Positions 1 through 8,309 of a stretch of 16,493 nucleotides of DNA are shown piece by piece. The DNA is from CAYRGY01 sp964424075 (lineage in GTDB: Bacteria; Patescibacteriota; Gracilibacteria; UBA1369), in contig CAYRGY010000008.1 in NCBI GenBank assembly GCA_964424075.1, positions 1 to 16,493 of the forward strand, given 5' to 3'. The position numbers and the translations under genes were made by a program. The number at the start of each line of letters is the position of its first letter. Within the stretch, counting starts at the first letter, position 1. The notes under the pieces are model-generated. The model saw nothing but the letters and a program-made list of their open reading frames with translations, had not been told where the DNA came from and did not search any database.

Positions 1-119
1 CACCAGCGCCAGCACCAGCGCCAGCAGCAACGCCAGCGCCAGCACCAGCGCCAGCACCAGCGCCAGCGCCAGACGCACCAGCGGCAGCAACTACAGATAA
101 TGGATTTCAGCCACGATAA
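1..119 (+). CDS. C-terminal tail of an upstream Pro-Ala-rich protein (partial)
   Basis: The third forward frame is open from the window edge to a TAA at 117-119. It reads as about 38 residues: a run of alternating Pro and Ala (PAPAPAPAATPAPAPA and so on), then DAPAAATTDNGFQPR. The other two forward frames give Gln/Arg/His-rich or Ser/Thr/Ala-rich products, so the choice of frame rests on the natural look of Pro-Ala linkers and on this stop lying just 18 bp before the next start. Such tails are usually flexible linkers or wall-spanning stalks. The rest of the protein lies outside the window, so no function can be given. The short gap suggests the next gene may be co-transcribed with it. Confidence 0.5.
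   Translation, partial: PAPAPAPAATPAPAPAPAPAPAPDAPAAATTDNGFQPR
2..85 (+). repeat. Degenerate 6/12-bp tandem repeat (CCAGCG/CCAGCA units)
   Basis: Hexamers CCAGCG and CCAGCA alternate almost without break, with a few substitutions (for example gcagcaacg near 24-32). In the preferred frame each hexamer encodes Pro-Ala. The G+C content is far above the AT-rich start of the following gene. Repeats of this kind can change length by slippage, always in steps of two residues if whole hexamers are gained or lost. Confidence 0.75.
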
Positions 120-137
120 AAATATAAATCTAATAAA

Positions 138-3100
138 ATGAAAAAGTTATTACTAGCATCACTGACCTTACTCGCTCTACTCTCTGGCTACACAATGGCA
201 GAAGCAGCAGCTGGACCAGATCTAAATCTTCCGATCTGTTCCCTTTGGGTATGGCCCTTTCATGGCGGACCTGATGCTTTAAGCCCTGCTAGCAGTGTTA
301 TTATGAGCTATGGTCAAAACTTGAGTTCAGGAAATCTTTGTAGAAATAATACTACTCCATTCCCCAAGGCTTATAATTCCATCCCAGCAAGTCAAGAAAA
401 TCAATATACACTACCTGCTAAGGCATATAGCGATAAAGCCAATATAAAGCATCCGAAACATATACACACATTTATCTATAATAGTTTGGAAGATGACTAT
501 ATATATGAAGCTTATGTCAAAGCTTTTGAAATAATTATACAAAACGATGGCGTACAAAACACCAATATTAACAATCTTAAGTGCCCCTACTTCCCGGGAC
601 AAACAGGCCAAATTAAAACTGATTTTATAAATTGTAAAGATGGTGCCTGGGATCCTAATCATTATGGTGGCATTCTGCTTTCCAAAACCGCAACAATGTC
701 AGGTGGCCAAGTTAGTACAGTCAGAATTACCTGGAATTTCGGATCCACTACTCCCGCAGGCATGATTCCGCTTCCTGGTGACAATAGAAGTGCAGATTCT
801 AGAAGCAATATGTCAAATCCAATTTGGAATTTTAACACTGGAGACTATGATAAACGAGATTTAAGTCTGAATGTTGTCTTTGATAATAAACAGGATTTAA
901 ACAAATCTATATGGACAGCAACGACAACTTCACGAGCGCTTGTCCTACACAGTGCATTCCCCAAAGCAAATCTCAGTAATTACGACAAATATAAAAATAA
1001 TTCTTGTTCAAACGGAGGATGGTGCTTTCTTGACCCTTCTAACGATGGACATAAGAACTTATATTTTGGACATTCCATTGAAAACAACAGAATTATTCCT
1101 ATATCTTGGAATAATGAACCATTCAATGGTTTAAGATACAATTTTTATTGGTATGACATCGGTACTGTCGTTTCAGTTTGGAAAAATGTTGAAGCAGATA
1201 AAACTTTAAATCAATGTACAGACCTAAACTGGACATCATTTGAATCTCGTCCAGCAAATTCTAAATATGGAACAGAGTTCAGTCCAAAGCCTGAGCAAAC
1301 ACTTGATCCTGGTGAAGAAGGACTATTTGAAATTACTCCTAATTTTTCAGCAGATTCTGCTGAAAATCGTGAGTTGGTCTATATATGGGAAGCTGAAACT
1401 CCGCAAGGCAAAGTCAACGGTTGGTTCCATGACAATGACGGCCAATTTGGAGTAGGCGGAAATCCTTTTGTCGACACTGATTATATTCTTACCGGGTTAA
1501 ATGAAGAGCAAAGACAAGAAACATTTTTCAAGGAAGGTTCAGCCGGAACGACAGTCCGAGTTCAAGCCTACTATGTAGATAATTTAGTCATTGAAGGGCA
1601 TGGACCTGTTGAAAATACTCCAAGTTACAATGATACAACCATACAAAGACAAAAAGCAGAAGACTGCTATTTAGAATTCACTATCCCAGACACACCTCCA
1701 CCACCACCGCTAAAAGCTTGTACTGATTTGAATTGGGCTTCATTTCAAGCCCAAACTGAAGGAACTGACGCTTATGTAGAAAGAACAAGCCGCACTTTGA
1801 ATCCTGATGAAGGAGGAAAACTTACGGTTGAACCTAGCTTTGCAGCCGGTAAAGGTGAAGAACGTCCACTGGTATATCGTTGGCTGGCTACTACCAATAA
1901 TGGTGATGTTAAAGAGGGCGAATTTACCGACAACGCTACATCCGCCAATGGTTTCAATCCGTTGATGGACACAGATCAAAGTGAAACCAATCCTAAACAA
2001 CAAAATCTAGTCTTTTATTCTGGTGGCCCAGCAGAAACGACAGTAGAAGTTCAAGCCTACTATAATGACGGTGAAAATATCGAAGGACAAGGTAGAATAG
2101 TAAATACTGCTAACAACAATGGGAAAAACGTAAATAGACAAATCGCCGCTGATTGTGCACTTGAGTTCACTATCCCAGACACACCTCCACCACCGATATG
2201 TAAAGAAATCACCGTAACTTACACTGATACTTCAAACGGTGCAGCAGTGACTAAAGATCAAATTAGCTCAGGAAAAATTTATGAAATCGCCATAGCCGAC
2301 AGTTCAAGAACAGACGGCTCCCCTGTTCCTGCTTATAACATTAATTTAAGCACTTACGGAGGTGAAATCGGAGACTTGGTGCAAGCAGAAGACAATATTG
2401 AAGAATGTACTGATCCAAAACCATACAAATACGGAGTAAATGTCACTGAAGTACCACTTGATTGTAAATATTTATACACAGCTGATGATGGCGACAGTCT
2501 ATCAGTATCCGCCAATCCTAGTGATGATGTCGAAGCATGTATGGAAACCTTAAATCTCGGTGGTATTTGTGAAAAACTCAGTCTGATTTTCACCGACACA
2601 GAAACTGAAGAAAGTGTCGCCCTATCAGACCTTGAACCTGGCACAACTTATGAAGTAGCCGTAGATCTACAAAACACCACTCGCACCGACGACACTCCTT
2701 TCACCGGCTATAACATCAATCTTTCCATTTATGGTGCACCAGCACTTGGAATACTTGAAGCTCACCCTGATAATGAAGCCAGCTGTGTAGAACTTGTTCC
2801 CTATAAATACGGCGTCAACGTCCCCACAACCGACATGCTTTGTAAATATCTCTACACTCCTGCCGATCAGGACACCATTACCTTCCGGGCAGACCCTTGG
2901 GACGAAGTCGAAGCCTGCTTAGTCCAACGCATTTTTGAACCATCCCCACCAGAAAAAATCTGTCAGGATTTGGGTATCACAACCAGCCCACCAATCGAAA
3001 ACGGACAAGCGATCAATCCCGATGAAATTTCAGAAATTGATTTCATCACCGCACCAATTTATGACGACGAGTCACCCAATGAGCCTGTTTTTTATAGTGA

Positions 3101-6008
3101 AGCCGGTAACGGTAATGGCTACTTTGTCGGTGACGATAGCAATGATGAAAGTTGTCCACAAAATGAACCTTTGGAATGGAATGAAGAATTGGAAGGTATT
3201 GCCACCCCAACCTTCACCGCACCATCATCTTGTCGTTATTCTTATGTTTTACCAACCGACGGCAGCTCTGCGCGCATAACAATCAAAGCCGAAGACGATG
3301 ACAATGTGGACGAATGTCTCTTCGAATTCACTGTGCAACCGGATGAAGAAGAACTGTTTTGTGAAGAAGATAACTTTAAAATCGAAACGATCAGCCAATC
3401 AAATCAGATTTATCGACTAAGTGTTAATCCTGTTGATAGCGCTGGCAATCCAATTGAATCTACACTATGGACTATCAGCGGAGCCGGCTCTCTGGAGCTG
3501 GATCCAACACTAAACCTAAACAGCTATCCTCAATGCTTAGAATTCACAAAAATTGTCGGTTCTGAAATTGTTCCATCAGCTTGTCGATACTTATGGTATC
3601 AGGATACCTCAGCGAATGCCAGTGGTACAGTTTCAGCCAGAGCATATTATGATACCGATACTATCTCTCCAAATCCTAACGATCCTGACCCATGTGCCAG
3701 TGTTGCAACCTATGGAAACCCTGATGAAGTTGTCGAAGATAGAATTATCTGTACAGATATAGACGTGAATTACAATCCAATTCCATTTGACCCAACTACA
3801 GAAACACGACTGGATGTCACAGTAGAAATTATGCAATTTATTAACGGTACACCATACTTTAGAAATTATACCGGTGATGTCGGATTTAAAGCCGATGATG
3901 GAAAATTTAGCGGCGGAACCAATCCTGTTTCAGGCGCACAAACCGATAATTTTATATCCAGTGTCAACAATCACAGTAAAACTGGCAATGTCTACTTTGA
4001 AAATGGAAAAGATAACACTGATCTGTTCATCAGATTGGAAAATGCCGAATATTTAGATGGTATCAGTTCACTTTGCCAATATCACCTCCGCCCTCAACCT
4101 CCGGAAGAGGAAGAAGAAGACGAAAAATGTACAGTTCCTCCTCAACTAAAGGATGAAGGTAAAGGACGATATTGCGTTGATAATTGGAAACGTCCCGGCA
4201 CCGCTGAAACACTTTGCTGGGAATTAGACAATAGGGATGTAGCAGAAAATCAAAGATGCTACACAGTACCGTCAACAAACCGTAATGAATTTAATTTACG
4301 TGTTTACGACTGTTCAGAAGAAAACCCTCTCCCAGACTTCTGTGCAGACGAAATAGAAAAAGATACTCCTCCAGAAGATACTCCTCCCGCTGAACCGACT
4401 ATTGAGAAAAAACAAAAAAGTGCCAATGGCGATACATACTTTCCTGGAACAGAAAACATATCCGTCAATGCTAATAATGTTGACCCTATAAGTGGTAAAA
4501 TTGAACAAGACTACAGTTACCAGCTAACAATTCAACCTGGCAATTTCTCCACCACCAAAACAGTTGGAGATACTAATGTTAAGCAAACTATGAGTCTAAC
4601 TATCGAGGACCCGGTTCTAACTGAAACCGGTTTACGCAGCGAAATGATTCCCGCGAAAGCAGGGCTTCCTACTAGAAACGAAGGCACTATTAAAGCAGAT
4701 GGCAAACTAGAAATCCGGCTAAATAATGGCCGTACTGTTACTGCAAGTTCTAATGATTGTAATGGTTCAGAACTGTGTGCCATGCTAAATACGAATGGTA
4801 GCATCGCAATCTTTGGAATTACCCCCGATGATGAAATTACAATTGAAATACCAAGTAAGCTTGAATCAGGTATTACCATTCAAGATTGTAAAAACGGAGA
4901 TTATTGTTTGGAAAGATTTGTAAACCAAGCGAAAATTACCAAGGGACAATATTGCTATGAGGAAGATGAAAATCAGTGGGAATGCAGCGATGCCAAATTT
5001 AATACACCAATCGAATCAAACGAAGTATTCCTGGAACTAAACTGTTCCTACTTCGTAACTCGGGCCAGTGGAGACGTTTTCCTTGAAGACGACCTTGAAT
5101 ACGGCGTAGACATCTCGATGTGTTATCCGTTCAAAAATATCTCCAGCACAATCGTTAAACCGATTCCGGTAGAAGAACAAAAAATTGTATCAACCGGTAC
5201 TGCAGACCCAGAACTACAAATCTTCACTATCTCCAATGAAGTTTGTCGGGCAGGCCAAGAAGACTTCATTAATTTCGATCTAGCCGACGCCGCAACTAGA
5301 AGTACTTTACTTAAACTTTACGGCTCACAAGTTTCGCAGAATCTTTCCAGCCAAATCTGTGAAGTCGGGCTTGTGCCTGGCATTGATTGGAACAAAGAAT
5401 CCATTAATCAAAGCATCGAAGCCAGCGTCAACAGACTAACTCGCTATTTGGACAATGATTTTCGTACAATTGACAATTCGACTTTCGCCCAACCAGATAA
5501 AACTGTATATTTCTACGATGGAAAAGACGCAACAAATAAAACTGTGGAAATTAATGGATTGGAACTTAATTCAAAAGCAAGAACAATTATAGTTAAAAAT
5601 GCTGATCTCTACATCAATGCTGACATCACATATGGCATTCATACTAACAGCGGAAATCCTCAGGATATAGCCTCACTTGGAATTATTGTCATCAACGGAA
5701 ATGTGTATGTAGATGATGACGTAACCCAAATTGCCGGCGCCATCTTTGTCACTAAAGATGATGAATCTGATCCAACACTGGGTAACATTGCCGCAATCAA
5801 TCCTGATCTAGTAAATATAAATCCACTAACCATTAACGGATCTGTTTTCGGAAACATCGGTCCACTCTTTAAGACAAGAAGCTATACCGATGGAGGTGGA
5901 ACCGAAGGTGCCATCACTATCCGCTACGATCAGCGTATCATTCAGAATACTCCTCCGGGACTTTCTGAACTGTTTGGAGAATTCTCCCAATCACAAATCG
6001 CACGATAG
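138..6008 (+). CDS. Giant secreted modular surface protein, 1956 aa
   Basis: The product opens with a signal peptide (MKK, a Leu-rich core, then an AEAAA cleavage region near residue 25). Residues about 27-359 form an N-terminal region I do not recognise. It is followed by modules that each begin with Cys and are joined by Pro-rich or acidic linkers: A1 360-527, A2 528-687, B1 688-810, B2 811-941, C 942-1074, D 1075-1204 and E 1205-1330. A Cys-rich stretch (about 1331-1415), a DTPPEDTPP linker, a beta-rich region and a solenoid-like C-terminus (about 1800-1920) complete it. Regular Cys at module ends suggests disulfide-stabilised Ig-like domains outside the membrane (inference). No sortase motif, terminal membrane helix or SLH repeat is visible, so anchoring is unknown. 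The ATG follows an AT-rich leader with no Shine-Dalgarno sequence. An adhesin, S-layer or pilus-associated role is possible but unproven. Confidence 0.9.
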   Translation: MKKLLLASLTLLALLSGYTMAEAAAGPDLNLPICSLWVWPFHGGPDALSPASSVIMSYGQNLSSGNLCRNNTTPFPKAYNSIPASQENQYTLPAKAYSDKANIKHPKHIHTFIYNSLEDDYIYEAYVKAFEIIIQNDGVQNTNINNLKCPYFPGQTGQIKTDFINCKDGAWDPNHYGGILLSKTATMSGGQVSTVRITWNFGSTTPAGMIPLPGDNRSADSRSNMSNPIWNFNTGDYDKRDLSLNVVFDNKQDLNKSIWTATTTSRALVLHSAFPKANLSNYDKYKNNSCSNGGWCFLDPSNDGHKNLYFGHSIENNRIIPISWNNEPFNGLRYNFYWYDIGTVVSVWKNVEADKTLNQCTDLNWTSFESRPANSKYGTEFSPKPEQTLDPGEEGLFEITPNFSADSAENRELVYIWEAETPQGKVNGWFHDNDGQFGVGGNPFVDTDYILTGLNEEQRQETFFKEGSAGTTVRVQAYYVDNLVIEGHGPVENTPSYNDTTIQRQKAEDCYLEFTIPDTPPPPPLKACTDLNWASFQAQTEGTDAYVERTSRTLNPDEGGKLTVEPSFAAGKGEERPLVYRWLATTNNGDVKEGEFTDNATSANGFNPLMDTDQSETNPKQQNLVFYSGGPAETTVEVQAYYNDGENIEGQGRIVNTANNNGKNVNRQIAADCALEFTIPDTPPPPICKEITVTYTDTSNGAAVTKDQISSGKIYEIAIADSSRTDGSPVPAYNINLSTYGGEIGDLVQAEDNIEECTDPKPYKYGVNVTEVPLDCKYLYTADDGDSLSVSANPSDDVEACMETLNLGGICEKLSLIFTDTETEESVALSDLEPGTTYEVAVDLQNTTRTDDTPFTGYNINLSIYGAPALGILEAHPDNEASCVELVPYKYGVNVPTTDMLCKYLYTPADQDTITFRADPWDEVEACLVQRIFEPSPPEKICQDLGITTSPPIENGQAINPDEISEIDFITAPIYDDESPNEPVFYSEAGNGNGYFVGDDSNDESCPQNEPLEWNEELEGIATPTFTAPSSCRYSYVLPTDGSSARITIKAEDDDNVDECLFEFTVQPDEEELFCEEDNFKIETISQSNQIYRLSVNPVDSAGNPIESTLWTISGAGSLELDPTLNLNSYPQCLEFTKIVGSEIVPSACRYLWYQDTSANASGTVSARAYYDTDTISPNPNDPDPCASVATYGNPDEVVEDRIICTDIDVNYNPIPFDPTTETRLDVTVEIMQFINGTPYFRNYTGDVGFKADDGKFSGGTNPVSGAQTDNFISSVNNHSKTGNVYFENGKDNTDLFIRLENAEYLDGISSLCQYHLRPQPPEEEEEDEKCTVPPQLKDEGKGRYCVDNWKRPGTAETLCWELDNRDVAENQRCYTVPSTNRNEFNLRVYDCSEENPLPDFCADEIEKDTPPEDTPPAEPTIEKKQKSANGDTYFPGTENISVNANNVDPISGKIEQDYSYQLTIQPGNFSTTKTVGDTNVKQTMSLTIEDPVLTETGLRSEMIPAKAGLPTRNEGTIKADGKLEIRLNNGRTVTASSNDCNGSELCAMLNTNGSIAIFGITPDDEITIEIPSKLESGITIQDCKNGDYCLERFVNQAKITKGQYCYEEDENQWECSDAKFNTPIESNEVFLELNCSYFVTRASGDVFLEDDLEYGVDISMCYPFKNISSTIVKPIPVEEQKIVSTGTADPELQIFTISNEVCRAGQEDFINFDLADAATRSTLLKLYGSQVSQNLSSQICEVGLVPGIDWNKESINQSIEASVNRLTRYLDNDFRTIDNSTFAQPDKTVYFYDGKDATNKTVEINGLELNSKARTIIVKNADLYINADITYGIHTNSGNPQDIASLGIIVINGNVYVDDDVTQIAGAIFVTKDDESDPTLGNIAAINPDLVNINPLTINGSVFGNIGPLFKTRSYTDGGGTEGAITIRYDQRIIQNTPPGLSELFGEFSQSQIAR
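1215..1718 (+). repeat. Protein module A, copy 1 (residues 360-527)
   Basis: The module begins CTDLNWTSF and ends DCYLEFTIPDTPPPPP. Between these lie LDPGEEG, RELVYIWEA, TTVRVQAYY and IEGHGP, each of which has a counterpart in the next module at the same relative position. The Cys at the start and the Cys before LEFTIPDT could pair. It belongs to the 1956-residue surface protein. Confidence 0.8.
1677..1705 (+). repeat. 29-bp exact direct repeat, copy 1
   Basis: The 29 bases encoding the module-end FTIPDTPPP segment are identical to those at 2166-2194. Neighbouring bases differ, for example CTAAAAGC against GATATGTA after the proline run. Identity at third codon positions points to recent duplication or gene conversion at the linker. 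Confidence 0.85.
1719..2198 (+). repeat. Protein module A, copy 2 (residues 528-687)
   Basis: This is a tandem duplicate of the previous module. It begins CTDLNWASF and ends DCALEFTIPDTPPPP, with LNPDEGG, RPLVYRWLA, TTVEVQAYY and IEGQGR matching copy 1 in order. The ends are the best conserved parts and the middle has drifted, with insertions and deletions. Confidence 0.8.
2166..2194 (+). repeat. 29-bp exact direct repeat, copy 2
   Basis: This is the second copy of the linker segment at 1677-1705, 489 bp downstream and in the same reading frame. Recombination between the two copies would delete or duplicate one whole module A without breaking the frame, because 489 is a multiple of three. 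Confidence 0.85.
2199..2567 (+). repeat. Protein module B, copy 1 (residues 688-810)
   Basis: The module begins CKEITVTYTDT and contains RTDGSPVPAYNINLSTYG, PYKYGVNV, CKYLYTADD and DDVEAC. The same landmarks recur in order in the following module. Four conserved Cys are shared by the two copies. Confidence 0.8.
2568..2960 (+). repeat. Protein module B, copy 2 (residues 811-941)
   Basis: The module begins CEKLSLIFTDT and contains RTDDTPFTGYNINLSIYG, PYKYGVNV, CKYLYTPAD and DEVEAC, matching copy 1. Its codons end in C noticeably more often than those of copy 1, so the two copies have either diverged for some time or have different origins. Confidence 0.8.
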
Positions 6009-6015
6009 AAACTTA

Positions 6016-6041
6016 GAGCCTCCGCAAGGGGGCTCTTTTTT
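6016..6041 (+). terminator. Intrinsic terminator of the giant surface-protein gene
   Basis: An 8-bp stem (GAGCCTCC pairing with GGGGGCTC, one G-U pair) closes a GCAA tetraloop and is followed by six T. It starts 7 bases after the TAG stop. On the minus strand the same hairpin is not followed by T, so it does not look like a bidirectional terminator. The T tract overlaps the stop codon of the converging holA gene. Confidence 0.9.
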
Positions 6042-7002
6042 AAACCGCAGCACGCACTAACAAAACTTCAATTGCTCTTTGCAGCTCGCTTAAGTCACCG
6101 GTTGTAATTCGAATTCCTCCGGTCTTGACCGCCACGTCTATTTCAGCCAAACCTCCTAAAATCGCCCGCAACTCTTCGCCTGAAAATCTTCGACATTGCG
6201 CTACCATTTTACCGATTACGAAAGGATGTTCCTTCAATCTTTTGGCAATTTCCGGAGCACGCATCCCCTGCTCCACCAATTCGCGCACCTGCACCATAAT
6301 CCGAAAATGACGCACCAACATAAACATAATACCCATCAATTCCTGTCCGCTATCCACCAATACGCGCAAAACCCTAAGTGCCTCCCCCACCCTCTTTTCA
6401 CCAATCAAATCAGTCAACTTAAAAACGGTCGAGGTTAAATTGGGCGACACCAGCTCACGTACCATCTCCACTGTCAAAGCTCTTTCACCGGCAAACAGTT
6501 TCAACTTAGCAATCTCACTGTTTAATATCCACAAATCAGCTCCGGCCAAGTCAATCAACTCGCGAACCACATCATGACTAAGCGGTGTATCGAATCGCTT
6601 CGACACCCACTGGGCCAGCTCTGAGCCCTCTAGAGCTTTGAATTCTTCCACCGCTCCCAATTTCTTCAATGTTTTATACATAACGGTCCGTCCATCCGGT
6701 TTGCCATGCTCAAAAAAAACTAACACACAATGCTCCGGGATGCTTTTTACCATCTCCGCAACCTTGCGCCCCTCCTCTTCCTTCAAAGATTTGAGCATAT
6801 CCATCACAATCACCAAACGCTTCTCACTCAAAAAAGGAAAAGTTTCAATCGCACTCTGCAATCCATCTGCCGTTAATTCCGTCCCATGAAATAGCTGTAA
6901 ATTCAAATCACCGAACTTTTCAATAAAACTCGCTCGCCAGCGCATCAGCTTCTCATGAGCCGAGAAACTATCCCCTCCGCAAAATAAATATAAATTATTC
7001 AT
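6040..7002 (-). CDS. holA: DNA polymerase III delta subunit (clamp-loader subunit)
   Basis: HolA is the clamp-loader subunit that opens the beta sliding clamp so it can be placed on primed DNA. The 320-residue length fits the family. The start MNNLYLFCGGDSF corresponds to the family's N-terminal YxFxGxDxF strand and loop. The region LSEKRLVIVMDM (58-69) matches the strand of the AAA+-like domain I, and LAGADLWILNSEIAKLKLF (152-170) matches the conserved G-D-x(3-4)-L-x-x-E-x-x-K-L signature. The C-terminal third is helical (collar domain), with LVRHFRIMVQVREL typical of delta. The family does not depend on Walker motifs and none is seen. The ATG is preceded by AGAGG only 2 bases away, and it overlaps the stop of a short upstream frame as ATGA. 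The gene converges on the surface-protein gene. Confidence 0.9.
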   Translation of the reverse strand: MNNLYLFCGGDSFSAHEKLMRWRASFIEKFGDLNLQLFHGTELTADGLQSAIETFPFLSEKRLVIVMDMLKSLKEEEGRKVAEMVKSIPEHCVLVFFEHGKPDGRTVMYKTLKKLGAVEEFKALEGSELAQWVSKRFDTPLSHDVVRELIDLAGADLWILNSEIAKLKLFAGERALTVEMVRELVSPNLTSTVFKLTDLIGEKRVGEALRVLRVLVDSGQELMGIMFMLVRHFRIMVQVRELVEQGMRAPEIAKRLKEHPFVIGKMVAQCRRFSGEELRAILGGLAEIDVAVKTGGIRITTGDLSELQRAIEVLLVRAAV

Positions 7003-7088
7003 AGCCTCTGCATACTAATATCAACTCCTTCACTCTTCAAAAATTCCAGCTTGCGCTCTTGAAATGTAATTGTGATAAGTTTTTTCAA
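6999..7088 (-). CDS. Possible small ORF or gene remnant before holA (29 codons)
   Basis: The 132-bp gap between holA and the SLH gene contains a minus-strand frame reading LKKLITITFQERKLEFLKSE and then GVDISMQRL. Its TGA overlaps the holA ATG in the arrangement ATGA, a common sign of translational coupling. The only usual start is a TTG at 7088, with AGGAG just 2 bases upstream, which is closer than normal. The frame stays open four more codons upstream before a TGA. It could be a short leader peptide, the tail of a decayed gene, or chance. I do not recognise the sequence. Confidence 0.2.
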   Translation of the reverse strand: MKKLITITFQERKLEFLKSEGVDISMQRL

Positions 7089-7134
7089 AGCTCCTATTAA
7101 TCACTTTTACCCACTTCTAAAGTATTTTCAAAAT

Positions 7135-8286
7135 CTAGAGTAATTCAAAGTCAACATGTTGAGGGAATGGACAACCTCCATTATCACACTCCATTGGAAT
7201 ATCCTGGAATACTGGGTAAATCTGTAAATAAACCTCTCCGTCCGCCCTTGTAATTTCATTTGTATAGAAAAGATCTACAGCCTTCTGACAAATAGCCGGC
7301 GCATCAGTTTTTAGTACAAATCCCTCAAAACTCTCTGCTGCTGAACACTCGGAAAAAGCTTCCACAGCTGCCACAGGTACAATCCTAACTCCAAAAAACT
7401 CGTAATTCTTCCAATCTTCCATATCTGCCATAAACACAACCTCTTTTCCGATTGTCTCACCTCCATAATTCGTCGCATCTCTTTCCAAAACTCGATAGCC
7501 TCTTTGAAGCCAATAATCATTAATCATAACTCTGAAGTTCAATGCTTCATTAACATACCAATCACCATCAATAACGACATCTTCCTGAACATCATCAACA
7601 ATTGTTGTCGGAGAATCAGAACGTAAAGTATGTTCAATCTCCTTAGGCGTTAAAGCTTCAGTATATCTGATCTTACCATTATCTACTGACGCTTTATATC
7701 GATACAAAAGCTCAACTACTTCCTTTCTAGACATAAATCCTGCTGGATCATAATTATTTCCACTAACATGATCCTGTCCTAGTAAATTATGCTTATGAGC
7801 CAATTGCATATATTCCCCGTACCATTGATTATAATCAACATCCTCAAAATATTCATAACCGGAAACTCCCCAATCAGCTGAGACAAAAAATTGCTCACTG
7901 GCCATCTTAATTGCTTCTACTCTATTCACGCATTGGTCAGGCTTAAAAGACCCATCTGGATAACCTTCAACAACACCTAGACCAAATGCTGCACTAAGGT
8001 AAGGCGTATACCAAGCATTAATTTGAGTATCGTTAAAAGTTATTTTTTCAAAATCTGTAGTATCAATTTGCTTCATCCAAACCAAGATTTTCAAAAATTC
8101 CACTCTATTAACGCATTTATCCGGGGCAAAAGTACCATCGAAATACCCTTCTACAACGCCTTGATCAGCCATCCAATAAATTGCCTCCTGATATGGAGTC
8201 TGATCATTTACATCCGGAAAGCTAGCAGCAGAAACCGACAATGGAATAAACAACACTAGCGACAATAGCATTAGTACTTTTTTCAT
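7135..8286 (-). CDS. Exported protein with three SLH repeats and a C-terminal domain of unknown function
   Basis: A signal peptide (MKKVLMLLSLVLFIPLSVSA, cleavage near residue 20) precedes three S-layer-homology repeats. Repeat 1 (about 22-68) has FPDV, YWMADQGVVEGYFDG and CVNRVEFLKI; repeat 2 (about 84-129) has GVVEGYPDGSFKPDQCVNRVE; repeat 3 (about 147-196) has FEDVDYNQWY and FMSRKEVVELL. SLH repeats usually bind secondary cell-wall polymers and hold proteins at the cell surface. In repeats 1 and 2 the usual (I/V)TRAE motif is CVNRVE, with Cys58 and Cys119 at equivalent places. Residues about 235-383 form an unrecognised domain with four Cys (314, 333, 367, 372). The ATG has no Shine-Dalgarno sequence. 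Genes gatC and gatA lie upstream on the same strand, but a TATAAT box 24 bp before the ATG suggests an independent promoter. Confidence 0.85.
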   Translation of the reverse strand: MKKVLMLLSLVLFIPLSVSAASFPDVNDQTPYQEAIYWMADQGVVEGYFDGTFAPDKCVNRVEFLKILVWMKQIDTTDFEKITFNDTQINAWYTPYLSAAFGLGVVEGYPDGSFKPDQCVNRVEAIKMASEQFFVSADWGVSGYEYFEDVDYNQWYGEYMQLAHKHNLLGQDHVSGNNYDPAGFMSRKEVVELLYRYKASVDNGKIRYTEALTPKEIEHTLRSDSPTTIVDDVQEDVVIDGDWYVNEALNFRVMINDYWLQRGYRVLERDATNYGGETIGKEVVFMADMEDWKNYEFFGVRIVPVAAVEAFSECSAAESFEGFVLKTDAPAICQKAVDLFYTNEITRADGEVYLQIYPVFQDIPMECDNGGCPFPQHVDFELL

Positions 8287-8309
8287 ATATAGGGGGTTAA
8301 ATTATTTGT

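Noticed and set aside
411..662. Minus-strand 83-codon ORF with hydrophobic stretches
   Set aside because: It lies wholly within the N-terminal coding region of the surface protein and is AT-rich antisense, with no supporting signals.
2354..2644. Minus-strand 96-codon ORF inside the surface-protein gene
   Set aside because: It is Ser/Thr-rich antisense of an acidic coding region, with no promoter, no domain, and a well-supported gene on the other strand.
6016..6041. Bidirectional terminator also serving holA
   Set aside because: Read on the minus strand the hairpin is followed by TAAGTTTC, not a T run, so termination of holA there is not supported.
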